Below, piece by piece: positions 7,110 through 19,500 of a stretch of DNA of 44,956 bases (positions are counted from its first letter, which is position 1; each line of letters opens with the position of its first letter). A model generated the notes under the pieces. The model made no database searches. It was not told the origin of the DNA and saw only the letters and a program-made list of their open reading frames with translations. This DNA comes from a virus, in the IMG/VR virus record IMGVR_UViG_3300002140_000145, positions 1 through 44,956 of that record; one strand, 5' to 3'. The position numbers and the translations under genes are program-made.

Positions 7110-9578
7110 ATGGCTAATGGAAATTATACAAGGACCCCAGCAAATAGGACTTTATTTAAAGATAGAGGTCCTTATGAAGCTATTGTAGTTAATAACTTAG
7201 ATACCCGTTACATGGGAGGTTTAGAAGTTGAACTTCTAAAATATAATAGTGCTGGCGGCACTCCAGAACGTAGTGGACAATTACTTAACGTTAGATACCT
7301 TTCTCCATTTTATGGAGTAACTCCGTCTGCTGGGCTTACAGCAAACGACGGATATCAATATACTCAAAAAAGTTACGGCATGTGGATGGTCCCGCCTGAC
7401 ATTGGTACAAAAGTACTAGTTCTATTTTCCGAAGGTGATGCAAACTTTGGATATTGGATAGGATGTATTCCAGAAGATTATATGAACTTTATGATTCCGG
7501 ATGGGAGAGCAAGTACTGAAAAAACAACCAGTATAACGCCACCTGATTTAGCCGGAAGAAAACTACCAGTAGGTGAATATAATAAAGCATTAGAAACTGG
7601 CGCACTGGTTGATGCTACTCTATTTGATAAACCATACAATAAAGACTTTGCAGAAATCTTACAAGTTCAAGGTTTAATAAGTGACGAAACAAGGGGTCTA
7701 ACAACTACAAGTGCAAGACGCGAGATACCAAGTGCAGTATTTGGTATTAGTACCCCAGGACCGTTAGATAAAAGAGACGGCGCACCTAAAACTCCAATCG
7801 GCGCAACTGATTTAAAAGCAAATACACCGTTTAGTAGATTAGGCGGCAGTAGCTTTGTAATGGATGACGGCGACGATAAATTTATTAGAGAAAATCATCC
7901 TGCAGATGGCCCTCCAATTTATATTAACAAAGAAGCAAGTCAGCCAGGCGGTGACGAAACTATTCCACAAAACGAATTAGTACGATTCCGCACACGTACA
8001 GGCCATCAAATACTGATGCATAATAGTGAAGATTTAATCTACATTGGTAATGCCCGTGGTACAACTTGGATCGAAATGACCAGTGATGGTAAAATTGATA
8101 TTCATGCACAAGATAGTGTTAGTATCATGACAGCAAATGATTTAAACATAACGGCAGACAGAGATATTAATTTAGAAGCTGGCCGCAATGTTAATATAAA
8201 AGCATCTGCAAGATTTAGTCAGGGTGCAGAAACTGATGCAGCAGGTCAAGAAAGTGGAAGAGTGCAAATTGAAGCTGGATTTAATCACAATCTAGTTGTA
8301 GGAAAAAACTCAAAAATTACAGTTGCAAATAATATGCATACTACTGTAAATAATTCGCAATTTATTACAAACAAGCAGAGCTTACATGTTAAATCAGGAC
8401 AAGACAATAGACTTACTGCTGGCGGATACACACATATTAATAGCGGCAAAGAGCATAGAGAAACTGCAACATATATTCACATGAACGGTCCAAATGCAGC
8501 AGTAGCTAATCTGGCACAGCTTGCAAAACCGTTAGATACAATTGTATTGCCGTATGTTGTACCGGGAAATTCTGTACCTGTACCTTATGATAGTATACTA
8601 ACAAGAGCACCGCAGCACGAACCTTGGCCGCACCATGAAAACATGGACCCGCAAGCATTTAAAAAGTCGTTAACTGACAGAGAAAACCCCGGAGGTTTGC
8701 CTACTGCTGATACAATTGTAACACCAGATACATTCTTCAAAAACAAAGGTGGACGAATTTCTTCTGCATACGTAACAGGCAGCGGCGGCTCAATAAATTC
8801 AGGCGTGCAAACTTCTGGAGGTGGCTCTGCAACAGGCACAGGACAAACACCAGTTGACAACTATACAAGTAATTTTGAATTTAGCGACGAGTTAGGATCA
8901 CTAAGTGCAAAATATGAATCTCGTGGTGATCCTACTATTATTGGGTATGACAGCACAGGCGGATGGAGTTATGGAACTTATCAACTTGCAGCAGCAACAG
9001 GAGCAATGAACGAGTTTATAACTTATTGCAATCAAACTAATCCGCAATTAGGACAATTGTTAGATCAAGCAGGCGGCGCCGCCGCTGCAAGAGCAGGCAC
9101 TGATGCATTTAAGTCTTCCTGGAAAACAATAATGAACGATGCCGGAAATGCAAGAGTTCAACACGATTATGCAGTAAAACAATATTTTGTTCCAGCGGCA
9201 AATAAGATTAGAAACTCTTCAGGATTAGATGTAACGACTAAATCTAAGACATTACAAGACGTTGTATGGAGTTCGTCAATTCAACACGGCGCAGGCGGAG
9301 CAAATAACGTCTTTAAACGTTCTCTCGCTACATTAGGAAATAATGCCCCGGCTGAAGACGCATTAATTAGAGCAGTATATGCAGAACGTAGCAGAGATAA
9401 CGGAATGGCTTATTTTGGACGTAGTACTCCTAATGTAAGATCGGGTGTAGTAAAACGTTTTCAAAATGAATTAGCAGATGCATTAAAAAGTTTACAACAA
9501 GAAGTAGAAGCTGCCGGAACCCCTACAATGTCTACTACTGATACTACAACTGATGTGCCTCCGATCGGCGCAAGATAA
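7110..9578 (+). CDS. 5: gp5 baseplate spike with C-terminal muramidase-like domain
   Basis: An 822-aa central spike protein. Residues 12-135 form the gp5/VgrG-type OB domain (YEAIVVNNLDTRYMGGLEVE, MWMVPPDIGTKVLVLFSEGD, GYWIGCIPEDY). Residues about 300-460 form a triple-stranded beta-helix needle with short repeats such as TWIEMTSDGKIDIHAQDSVS and INLEAGRNVNIKA. Residues about 590-800 are a lysozyme-like peptidoglycan hydrolase domain of the kind seen on evolved VgrG and other phage tail proteins: KYESRGDP with the likely catalytic Glu603, then GGWSYGTYQLA. T4 gp5 is 575 aa and carries its lysozyme between the OB domain and the needle; here the enzyme follows the needle. The spike should puncture the outer membrane and open the cell wall at injection. 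The start follows a late core and weak SD. Confidence 0.88.
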   Translation: MANGNYTRTPANRTLFKDRGPYEAIVVNNLDTRYMGGLEVELLKYNSAGGTPERSGQLLNVRYLSPFYGVTPSAGLTANDGYQYTQKSYGMWMVPPDIGTKVLVLFSEGDANFGYWIGCIPEDYMNFMIPDGRASTEKTTSITPPDLAGRKLPVGEYNKALETGALVDATLFDKPYNKDFAEILQVQGLISDETRGLTTTSARREIPSAVFGISTPGPLDKRDGAPKTPIGATDLKANTPFSRLGGSSFVMDDGDDKFIRENHPADGPPIYINKEASQPGGDETIPQNELVRFRTRTGHQILMHNSEDLIYIGNARGTTWIEMTSDGKIDIHAQDSVSIMTANDLNITADRDINLEAGRNVNIKASARFSQGAETDAAGQESGRVQIEAGFNHNLVVGKNSKITVANNMHTTVNNSQFITNKQSLHVKSGQDNRLTAGGYTHINSGKEHRETATYIHMNGPNAAVANLAQLAKPLDTIVLPYVVPGNSVPVPYDSILTRAPQHEPWPHHENMDPQAFKKSLTDRENPGGLPTADTIVTPDTFFKNKGGRISSAYVTGSGGSINSGVQTSGGGSATGTGQTPVDNYTSNFEFSDELGSLSAKYESRGDPTIIGYDSTGGWSYGTYQLAAATGAMNEFITYCNQTNPQLGQLLDQAGGAAAARAGTDAFKSSWKTIMNDAGNARVQHDYAVKQYFVPAANKIRNSSGLDVTTKSKTLQDVVWSSSIQHGAGGANNVFKRSLATLGNNAPAEDALIRAVYAERSRDNGMAYFGRSTPNVRSGVVKRFQNELADALKSLQQEVEAAGTPTMSTTDTTTDVPPIGAR

Positions 9579-9583
9579 TAAGA

Positions 9584-9589
9584 TAAATA
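9584..9589 (+). promoter_or_regulatory. T4-type late promoter core (TAAATA) immediately before gp25
   Basis: GATAAATAC ends only four bases before the gp25 ATG (9594). By T4 spacing (start about six bases after the core) transcription would begin inside or beside the start codon, so it may give a leaderless message or mainly serve gp6 downstream. Confidence 0.55.
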
Positions 9590-9593
9590 CTGT

Positions 9594-10031
9594 ATGAGCC
9601 AATTAGAAAAGAACTTATACAAGCGGGTAACAGTAACTCAACCAGCAAGACCTGCACAAGCAGGTAGAACTTATAGAGGATTTTCTTCTGTAAGTTCAGA
9701 CTCTATGAATTATTCATTATATGATTTTGACTTAATCAAACAAGATTTAATTAATCATTTCCATATAAGACAAGGCGAAAAATTATCAGATCCTACTTTT
9801 GGTACTATTATATGGGATTTACTTTACGAACCATTTACTATTGATGTGCAAGAAGCTATTATAGAAAATGTAACAACTATTGTAAATTACGATGTTCGAT
9901 TAAGTGTTGAAAGCGTGATAGTAGATACGTACGAACAAGGTATAAGCGTAGAATGCCTTGTAACATTCCGTCCATATGATATATCTGAATCATTAAGATT
10001 TAGATTTGATCAGAAAAACGGATTACTATAA
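9594..10031 (+). CDS. 25: gp25 baseplate wedge subunit
   Basis: A 145-aa member of the GPW/gp25 family, the sheath-like wedge protein that starts sheath polymerisation. Conserved core: DFDLIKQDLINHFHIRQGEK, LSDPTFGTIIWDLLYEPFT (the 'G....L.FEP.T' signature), IIENVTTIVNYDVRLSVESV. It is close to T4 gp25 (132 aa), with an N-terminal extension of about 35 residues rich in T, R and S before the folded part. The ATG has no recognisable Shine-Dalgarno; the bases before it are AGATAAATACTGT. The next in-frame ATG (9705) also lacks one and would start just before the conserved region. Located between gp5 and gp6, as expected for wedge genes in marine T4-like phages. Confidence 0.9.
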   Translation: MSQLEKNLYKRVTVTQPARPAQAGRTYRGFSSVSSDSMNYSLYDFDLIKQDLINHFHIRQGEKLSDPTFGTIIWDLLYEPFTIDVQEAIIENVTTIVNYDVRLSVESVIVDTYEQGISVECLVTFRPYDISESLRFRFDQKNGLL

Positions 10032-10057
10032 TAATATACGCAGTTTTTCTTTTCAGA

Positions 10058-10063
10058 TAAATA
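10058..10063 (+). promoter_or_regulatory. T4-type late promoter core (TAAATA) before gp6
   Basis: GATAAATATTATC, 24 bases before ATG 10088, in the 56-base gp25-gp6 gap. An AAGGAA ribosome site follows at about 10076. Confidence 0.65.
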
Positions 10064-10087
10064 TTATCAGTAAACAAGGAAACGTAC

Positions 10088-13000
10088 ATGTCTTCAAGCG
10101 ATAGACAGTCAAGGTTATTAGTAGCTGAAGACTGGAAAAGAATTTACCAATCATTTAGAAACGCTGATTTCCAGAGTTATGACTTTGACAATCTTCGTCG
10201 TACAATGATTAATTATCTGCGTCAAAATTATCCAGAAGATTTTAACGATTATGTTGAGTCAAGTGAGTATCTTGCACTAATTGATATGATTGCTTTCCTT
10301 GGGCAAAACTTATCATTCCGTATTGATTTAAACGCTAGAGAAAACTTTTTAGAAACAGCAGAACGTAGAGAAAGTATTCTCCGTCTTGCACGTATGTTAT
10401 CTTATAATCCTCGTAGAAATCAAGCAGCAAACGGCTTATTAAAAGTTGATACAGTAAAGACAACAGAAACAATTTACGATAGTACTGGATTAAATTTATC
10501 TAATATTGTTGTAAAATGGAACGATCAATCAAATACTAATTACTTCGAGCAGTTTGTTAAAATTATGAACGCTGCATTGCCGTTAGCAAACACAATCGGC
10601 AATCCTTTAAAGTCTGCATCAATTGCAGGAGTGCAAACACAAAAATATCGATTCAATGCAACTAATACAGACAGTGCAATATTTCCGTTTACTAAACGTG
10701 TTGAAGGTGTAAGTACTCGATTTGAAGTAGTAAGTGTTGATATTAACGATCAAAGTTTAGTTGAAGAAGCACCGTTGCCCGGCACAAGTCCTGCATTTTT
10801 ATTCCGTGACGACGGCCAAGGAGCAGGTAGTAGTAATACTGGTTTCTTTATGCACTTCCGTCAAGGTCGACTTGAGACCGGTAACTTCTCAGTAACAAAT
10901 CCTACCCCAAATCAAGCAGTTGCAATTGATAGCACCGACATTAACGATAGCGATGTTTGGTTGTACAGTGTAGATAGTAACGGATTTGAAACAAATCAGT
11001 GGACAAAGATTGACAGCGTTGAAGGCAACAACATTATCTATAATAGCTTATTCCAAAGTATTAGAAATGTGTATGCTGTAACTACTCGTATCGGCGATAG
11101 AATTAATTTAGTATTCAGCGACGGCGTATTCGGCAACTTACCAGCAGGTAATTTTAAAGTATTTTATCGTACAAGTGCTAATTCTTCAATGGTTATTTCG
11201 CCTAACGATTTTAGTACAGTTACAATTGAAGTACCGTACCAAGGACGTACCGGTAGTTTAGAAACAATGACAATTGGGTTACGTTTAAAGTACTCAATAT
11301 CGAACGGAACTTCATCAGAAACTGATGACGAAATTAGACAAAACGCTCCTGCAACATATTATACACAAAATAGATTAATTACTGGTGAAGATTATAATAT
11401 TGGACCGTTATCTATTAGCCAAGAAATTATCAAAACAAAAAGTGTTAACCGCATATCAAGCGGCATCAGTAGATTTTATGACTTAAAAGATGCAAGCGGA
11501 AAGTATTCAAACACAAGTTTATTTGCAGATGACGGTGTATTATTTAAAGAAGAATTTACTGAAAAATTAGACTTTACATTTGCTACACAAAGTGATATTG
11601 AAGGCGTAATTTATAATACGATTCAGCCTATAATTGAAAGTGTAAATGCAACGAATTTTTATCTTGCAAAATATCCACAAATTATTGTTAGTGATCTAAA
11701 TGCAGTATGGTCGCAAGCTACAACATCAACTAATTTTACATCTGGATTGTTTAATGATGTTGACGGCAGGGCTTATAGTGTAGGCTCATTTACTGCTAAC
11801 AGTTTGCGATTAATAGAAGCCGGTACTATGTGTAGATTTGTTGCTCCGACTGGTCAGCATTTTATGCCAGACGGCACATTAATGAACGATACAGGTGTTG
11901 ATCATCTTGGACAATCGTCATACAAATGGGCAAAAATTATTTCAGTATCAAGTGACGGCACTACATTAACTATTGCCGGAGAAGGTCCGATAACGTTTAA
12001 TGATGTAATACCTAACGGAGCAATATTACAACAGATCATTCCTGTTTATTCTAAAACACTAATTGATGATGTTAAGATACAATTACTTGATCAGGCATTT
12101 GCTTACAAAGACTTTGCTCTTAGATATGATGCATACAACCGTCAGTGGATTATTATTCTAGCAGAAGATGTTAATACAATTAATAATTTTGCATTAGGTA
12201 AAGCAGGAGATACAAGCGGACAGAATCTAGATGCAAGCTGGATGCTATATTTTAAAACAAACGGCGAAAAATATACAATCACTTACCGCAACTTACGTTA
12301 CTTGTTTGAGAGTGAAAATGAGTTGCGCTTCTTCTTTGATAGTGCTGACAAAATTTACGATCCTTACACTGGACAAGTTATTAGAGACAGAATTGATGTA
12401 TTAAATATTAATCGCCGACCAGGTAGTTTATCACCGTTTACTACTGATTACACTTGGACAATTACAGATGCATACCGAGACAACGAAGGTTACGTAGATA
12501 GTCGTAAAATTCAAGTGCAGTTTATCGACTTAGACGATGACGGTGTAGTTGATGATCCTGAATTATTTGAACAAATAGTTGGAGAAACAAATTCTTTAGT
12601 TAGTGCTGAAGCAAAACTTATCCTTCAAAAGAAATTCACTACTACTGACGGAGTAGAAGACTTTAAGTATTTTTCAAACACTGATGGGTCTGTTACATTT
12701 GTACAAAATGAAGCAGCCATTGCTCCTTACAGTACACGAACTGAAGGACAAGTATTTTATTTGTTAGACGAAGGCGTGTTTAAAACATTAAATAAAGCAT
12801 TAAACAATACTGCACTTAATACTAATTACAAGGCTTATTTTGGAAGAGCAGGTCTAAAGTTTCATTACGTGCATGTAGCGGATAGCAATTATAGAATTGA
12901 TCCAAGTTCAAGTAATATCATTGACACATACTTGTTAACAAAAACATACGATACTCAAGTAAAACAATATATTTCTGGAGCAAGAAGTACTGCACCGTTG

Positions 13001-13573
13001 CCGCCAAGTAATGATGAATTATTTAGGTCATACGGTAAAGAAATTAATAAAATTAAATCAATCAGCGACGAAGTAATTTATCATCCAGTAAAATACAAAA
13101 TCTTATTTGGTGCAAAGGCTAACACGGATCTACAAGTGAAATTTAAAATTGTTAAAAATAAAGATATTGTATTAAATGACAATGAACTTAAATCTGATAT
13201 TATTACAGAGGTCAACCGATTCTTTGAAACTGAAAATTGGGACTTCGGTGAAACATTCTACTTTCAAGAACTTAGTGCATATATTATGAATGCACTAACT
13301 CCAAAATTAGTAAGTATAATTATTGTTCCGAGACAATCAACACAATCATTTGGTAGCTTGTTTGAAATAAAATCCGAAGTTGACGAAATTTTTGCAAGCG
13401 GTGCAACAGTAAGTGACGTAGAGCTAATAGACGAGCTTACTGCAACCGAATTACAATCAAGCGGAGCAGTAATTACAAGTGTAACAACTGCAATAACATC
13501 TGGGCTAACAAGCGCAGCAAGTACACCGAGTACAACAAATACCAGTAACACAGGTGGAGGATACAGTTACTAA
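10088..13573 (+). CDS. 6: gp6 baseplate wedge subunit (long form)
   Basis: A 1161-aa relative of T4 gp6, which forms the inner ring of the baseplate that holds the wedges together. The N-terminus is diagnostic: [60 protein letters not shown] and [10 protein letters not shown]. The C-terminus contains [20 protein letters not shown] followed by LSAYIMNAL and VSIIIVP, a baseplate-J-like dimer region. It is much longer than T4 gp6 (660 aa); the middle part, about residues 480-960, is beta-rich and carries an acidic [10 protein letters not shown] segment that could bind a divalent ion. The last 60 residues are Ser/Thr/Ala-rich. ATG 10088 has AAGGAA upstream. Its TAA overlaps the next ATG (TAATG), with GGTGGAGG just before. 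Confidence 0.92.
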   Translation: MSSSDRQSRLLVAEDWKRIYQSFRNADFQSYDFDNLRRTMINYLRQNYPEDFNDYVESSEYLALIDMIAFLGQNLSFRIDLNARENFLETAERRESILRLARMLSYNPRRNQAANGLLKVDTVKTTETIYDSTGLNLSNIVVKWNDQSNTNYFEQFVKIMNAALPLANTIGNPLKSASIAGVQTQKYRFNATNTDSAIFPFTKRVEGVSTRFEVVSVDINDQSLVEEAPLPGTSPAFLFRDDGQGAGSSNTGFFMHFRQGRLETGNFSVTNPTPNQAVAIDSTDINDSDVWLYSVDSNGFETNQWTKIDSVEGNNIIYNSLFQSIRNVYAVTTRIGDRINLVFSDGVFGNLPAGNFKVFYRTSANSSMVISPNDFSTVTIEVPYQGRTGSLETMTIGLRLKYSISNGTSSETDDEIRQNAPATYYTQNRLITGEDYNIGPLSISQEIIKTKSVNRISSGISRFYDLKDASGKYSNTSLFADDGVLFKEEFTEKLDFTFATQSDIEGVIYNTIQPIIESVNATNFYLAKYPQIIVSDLNAVWSQATTSTNFTSGLFNDVDGRAYSVGSFTANSLRLIEAGTMCRFVAPTGQHFMPDGTLMNDTGVDHLGQSSYKWAKIISVSSDGTTLTIAGEGPITFNDVIPNGAILQQIIPVYSKTLIDDVKIQLLDQAFAYKDFALRYDAYNRQWIIILAEDVNTINNFALGKAGDTSGQNLDASWMLYFKTNGEKYTITYRNLRYLFESENELRFFFDSADKIYDPYTGQVIRDRIDVLNINRRPGSLSPFTTDYTWTITDAYRDNEGYVDSRKIQVQFIDLDDDGVVDDPELFEQIVGETNSLVSAEAKLILQKKFTTTDGVEDFKYFSNTDGSVTFVQNEAAIAPYSTRTEGQVFYLLDEGVFKTLNKALNNTALNTNYKAYFGRAGLKFHYVHVADSNYRIDPSSSNIIDTYLLTKTYDTQVKQYISGARSTAPLPPSNDELFRSYGKEINKIKSISDEVIYHPVKYKILFGAKANTDLQVKFKIVKNKDIVLNDNELKSDIITEVNRFFETENWDFGETFYFQELSAYIMNALTPKLVSIIIVPRQSTQSFGSLFEIKSEVDEIFASGATVSDVELIDELTATELQSSGAVITSVTTAITSGLTSAASTPSTTNTSNTGGGYSY

Positions 13574-16500
13574 TGGCTTACAATAACGATCAAAACGAGA
13601 GCGCACTACCTACACCTGAAGGTAATAATAAGCGAACTGCTGCTGACTTCCTTCCTAAGTTCTTTAGAACTGAAGCAAACAAAAAATTCCTTCAAGGAAC
13701 AATTGACCAGTTAATACAGCCGGGCGTTGCAGAAAAAATTAATGGCTACTATGGTAGAAAAATTGCTAAGGCATTTACACCGTCGGACAATTATATTTCT
13801 GATGTATCAGGCGCACGTAGTAACTATCAACTAGAACCTGCTACTGTAATTAAAGACAATTATGACAATGTAACTTTTTATAAAGACTACAATGATTATA
13901 TGGGACAGTTAGGCGTCTTCGGAGCAAACACAGATAATCATAGCCGTCTAAACAGCCAAGAAACATATGCATGGAATCCAAATATTGATTGGGATAAATT
14001 TGTAAACTTTCGCGAATACTACTGGTTACCTAACGGCCCTACAAGTGTAATTGTTAGAGGCCAAGGACGTGAAATTGAAAGCACATACTCTGTTTCTTTA
14101 TCAGACGAAGTAGATAATATTGCTTACGTATTCAATAATAATTTAGAAAAAAATCCTACTTTAAAATTGTATAGAGGTCAAACATATCGATTTGACATCA
14201 ATGCAGTTGGTGATCCAATGGCATTTGCAATTTCAAGATCATTTACTCCGGGTGCAGATGTTATTGATCCAAACGTGTCAACATTATATAATGACGGTAT
14301 TACTAAGTTTGATGTTGACGGTAATATAATAACTGACACATATATCGATGTAGGTACAATAGAATTTACTATTCCTGTAAATGCTCCTGACAGGCTTTTT
14401 TATATTAGCAAAAATGATATTGATACAAGCGGTTCGATTAGAGTATATGATGTAGAAGAAAATACCTTCCTTGATGTTGATGCTGATATCCTTGGTAAAA
14501 AATATTATACAAGTTCTAATGGGGTTGAACTTAGTAACGGAATGAAGATTCGCTTCCAAGGCGAAATTACTCCTGCACAATTTAATTCTAATAACTGGTA
14601 TGTAGAAGGCGTCGGAACTGCAATTAAATTAATAAAAGATCAAGATTTGGTTATTCCAGCAGCATACAGTACTAATCAACTTGTTCCGTATGATTCTGAA
14701 AACTTTGATAGTTTGCCTTTTGCTAATGCAAGTGCATATGCAGCGGATAAAGATTATATTGTTGTTAACCGCGCAAGTACTGATCGCAATGCATGGAGCC
14801 GTTACAACTGTTGGCACCATAAATCTGTTATTCTAAAAAGTGCTGAATATAACGAATTACCGGAAACAATTGACGAATCATCGCGAGCAAAGCGTCCGAT
14901 TATTGAATTTGAAGCAGGGCTTAAATTAAACAATTCTGGTAGTTTTGCAAAACAAGATGTTGATTTAGTTGATACGTTTACAACTGATGTCTTTTCAACA
15001 ATTGAAGGACAAATTGGATACAACATTGACGGAATTGATTTAGCTGATGATATGCGTATATTGTTTACTGCTGATACAGATGTGTTAGTAAGTGGAAAAA
15101 TATATCAGGTTAAATTTATTACAATTAATTCAACTACTCGCCAAATTAGTTTAATAGAAACAACAGATACTAATCCACAAGAGCTAGAAACTGTGCTTGT
15201 AACACAGGGTGTTAAAAATGCCGGCAAGAGTTATTACTATCAAAACGGTGTTTGGAAAATTGCTCAAGAAAAAACTCAACGTAATCAAGCTCCGTTGTTT
15301 GACGTGTTTGATTTAAACGGAAACAGCTTTAGCGATACTGCATATTATGCATCGTCTACATTTAAAGGGTCTAAACTATTTTCATATAAAATAGGCAACG
15401 GCGCAACTGATACTGAATTAGATTTTGCATTAAGTTACAGATCGTTAGAAAACTCAGGCGACATTACATTTAGCTTTGATTTGTTAAATGATACATTTGA
15501 ATATCAAGATGAAACTGATTTGTATGTACAAGATATTAGTACAGGCTATCTTAAAAAGTTTACATCTTTAACTAATTTTAATTATGTTAATGGATTTAGT
15601 AGCACGCCTACTAAAAGCGTACAAAAAGCTATCCGTCAATACGTTGCTACAGATGTACAATTAAACAACTTTGAAATTGATGTTTACAATCAAGCTGGAA
15701 ATTTAAACGATCTTACAGTATCTATTTTTGTTAATAATACATTTAAATTATCTCAACAAGAATATGAAATTGACAGAATTAATTCAAAAGCATTTGTAAG
15801 ATTTTATAATGATTTATCGATAAACGATGTTGTTGAAATTAAAACAACTAGTGCTACTGCTATTAATTCAAACGGACATTATGAATTTCCGTTTAACTTA
15901 GAGCGCAATCCACTTAACCAAGATGTTAGTGAATTTACATTAGGCGAAGTAATTGATCATGTTGATAGCATGGTTGAAGATATTACTGGATTTACTGGAG
16001 TATATCCGGGAATAAGTAATCTTCGTGACTTAGGCGATTTAGACAAATACGGAAAACGATTTGTTAAGCACAGCGGCCCAATTAACTTACCGCTATATCA
16101 CATAACTAATAAAAGCTATAATATTGTTAAAGCACTAAGATCTGCTAAGTCTGAATATTCAAGATTCAAAAGAGTATTCTTAGAAACTGCTGCTTCATTA
16201 GGATATGATGGTCCAGTAAAACAACACGTTGATAAGATCTTACAAGAACTTAATAAAGATAAAATTAAATCGCAACCGTTCTACTTCTCGGACATGTTAG
16301 CATATGGCCCAAACAATAGAATTGAATATACAGTATTAGATTCAAGAATTACTTCTTATGCAATTACTTCAAGATTTTCATTAGCAGCATTGTCTGCAAC
16401 AAGTGTTGATGTTTATTTAAACGGATCACAATTAGTTCATGAAAAGGACTACACGTTTGATGGCACTGGATTTGTAATAATTGATGCAGGACAAGTAGAA

Positions 16501-19500
16501 GGCGATATCATTGAATGTTACGAATACACGTCTACAGACGGCAGCTTTATTGCACCAACACCTACTAAGTTAGGATTATTTCCAAAATACTATCCTGAGC
16601 TAACAATTGACGACACGTATCAAACCGAAGAGCCTGTTACTGAAGGACCGTACAAAGTTTACGGTGACAGGAACGGTGTTCGCGGATGGTTCTATCCAGT
16701 GTATACTACAAAAACAGCAGCACAAACGGATGACGTTGACAGTGCATCGGTTACTGTACAGTTTGCAGGCCTTGCAAGAATTCTATATATGCCGCAAACT
16801 GGTAGCAGCTACGGCGCACAGGATAATGTCGAAATAACAGCATATCCTGTAGGTGTTCCTTTTGTAAGAGGACACGACGGCAGCTATGTGAGAGCATACC
16901 TTGATTATAGAGACGAATTACTACTTGATTTAGAAAAACGTATTTTTAACAATATCAAAGCAGAATATTCAGTTGATCGTTTAGATGTTAACGAGTTTTT
17001 AGGCGGCGATTTTAGAACAGGTGAATTTACTAAAACTGAAATTGACAATAGCTTGCTCAGCGACTTTACGCAGTGGTTAAGATTAATCGATAATGATTAT
17101 ACAGATAATTATTTTTATAATAGATTAAACGAATTTACTTTTAACTATTCAAATATGAATTCGCCCGCTGGCAATGCTTTGCCGGGTTTCTGGCGCGGCA
17201 TTTATGCAAGAATGCTCGACACTGATCGTCCTCATACTAATCCTTGGGAAATGTTAGGAATATCAAACAAGCCTTCTTGGTGGAATGAAGTATATGGTCC
17301 TGCACCTTATACAAGTAATAACTTAATTCTTTGGAGAGACCTAGAAGAAGGAAAGATTAGCGATCCTAGTAATGTTAGAATTAATTCAAAATATGCTCGT
17401 CCAGGTTTAACAGGATTTATTCCTGTTGATACTCAAGGTAGATTGCGTTCACCGTTAGCGTCTAGTTATACTAGAAACTTTATTTTACGTTATACTACAC
17501 AAACTTTTAAGTTCGGCGATTATGCACCTGTTGAAACAGCATGGAGACGTAGCTCTGAATATCCGTTTGCAGTGTTAACTGCATTTTTGTTAAACAAACC
17601 TGCTAAAGTTATGGGACTAGGTTTTGATATATCAAGAATTAATAGAGATTTAGCCGGGCAGTGGGTATACTCGGAAACAAATAAACCTCTAACCATAGCA
17701 GATTTAAAATTACCAAATACATATGAATCAAATACACGTACTAATACAGCAGGACTAGTAAATTACATTTATAATTTAGTTGCAAGTGATGTTCTTACAG
17801 TATACGATGACTACAAAAACGACCTAAAAGGAATATCAAATCAACTTGGTATTAAGATTGCAGGATTTACTGATAAGAATAAATTTAATCTAATCCTTGA
17901 TAGTCGTACTCCTACACAACAAGAAGCCCGCGACGGCGTATTTGTGCCTCAAGAAAATTATCAAGTATTCTTAAATACTAGCAGTCCGTCTGAGTTAGCA
18001 GTTTATAGTGGGGTTGCTATTGAAAAAACAGCCAACGGATATGTAGTTAGAGGTTACAATAAAGAAAAACCGTATTTTGAATATTACTTACCTCGCTCAG
18101 GATCGACAAATATAACTGTTACAGTAGGTGGCATTTCAGAAAATACTACAGAATGGGCAGCCGAAACTCGTTACGTCACTGGCCAAGTGATTGATTATAA
18201 CGGAAAATTTTATAGAGTGAATACATCATTCACTAGCGGAAGTACTTTTGATACAACTAATATATCAATTTTAGCAACACTGCCAATTGTTGGAGGTAAG
18301 GTTGCTGAGTTTAAGCGTACATTTAATTCAGTTGTAAATAGAATGCCATACGGTACAAAACTTACAACTTCGCAAGAAGTTGTAGATTTCTTGTTAGGTT
18401 ACAACGAAACACTACTTGATATAGGATTTGATTTCCAGTCAGTTACTGTTGATAATACTGTTGATAACTGGGATCATGCAGCAAGAGAATTTTTGTTCTG
18501 GACAACGCAAGGTTGGGCAAGTGGTACAGTTATTACACTAAGTCCGGGTGCCAATCGACTAGACTTTAAAAGAGCTTACAATGTAGTTGACGATCTTAAC
18601 GATCCGTTCTACGGTTATAGTGTATTAAAGGCAGACGGTCAGCCATTGCCGACTGAATTTGGTAGTTTGTTACGTGACCAAAATAGCTTTGGATTACAAA
18701 CAGTTAACACCGATGAAGGATTGTATCATATTGCATTACCTTTAGTACAAAAAGAACACGTTGTATTATTAGATAATACAACCGCGTTTAATGATGTCAT
18801 TTATCAACCTGCGACTGGTTATAGACAAGAGCGTATTAAGGTTAACGGATATAGATCAGATAATTGGAATGGCGGACTAAACATACCTGGGTTTGTTTAT
18901 GATGATGCAAGATACGATGATTGGAATCAGTGGAAAGATTATAAGATTGGAAGTCTTGTAAAATATAAACAGTATTATTATGTTGCAATTGAAAACATAG
19001 TAGGCACAGAAGATTTTGTATCTAGTAGTTGGTACAGATTAAGTGATAAACCAGAATCTGAATTAATTACAAACTTTGATTACAGAATTAATCAATTTGC
19101 AGACTTTTATGATTTAGACAGCGACGGATTTGATACTGAGCAGCAGAAAATGGCTCAACATTTGATTGGCTATCAAAAGCGCCAATATCTTGCAAACATT
19201 ATTAATGACGATGTTAGTCAGTTCAAATTCTACAGAGGGTTTATTGCTGATAAAGGTACAATGAATGCACTTACTAAATTATTTGATGCATTAGGATCTG
19301 CTGATACTGATAATCTAGATTTCTACGAAGAATGGGCAATTCAAGTAGGTCGATTTGGCGCAGTTGACGACATTCAACAAGTAGAATATAATATAAAACA
19401 AGATAAGTTACAAGAATCGCCCCAAGCAGTTGAGTTATTGTCGAAACTTCCTGCAACTAACTTTGATAAAATTTACAGAATTCTTCCTTATGAAGTTTAC

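Noticed and set aside
17163-17192. Hairpin GGCAA-TGCT-TTGCC with flanking CCC/GGG as a regulatory element or frameshift signal
   Set aside because: Short stem with an asymmetric bulge inside the giant frame, no slippery sequence upstream, and the frame continues normally.
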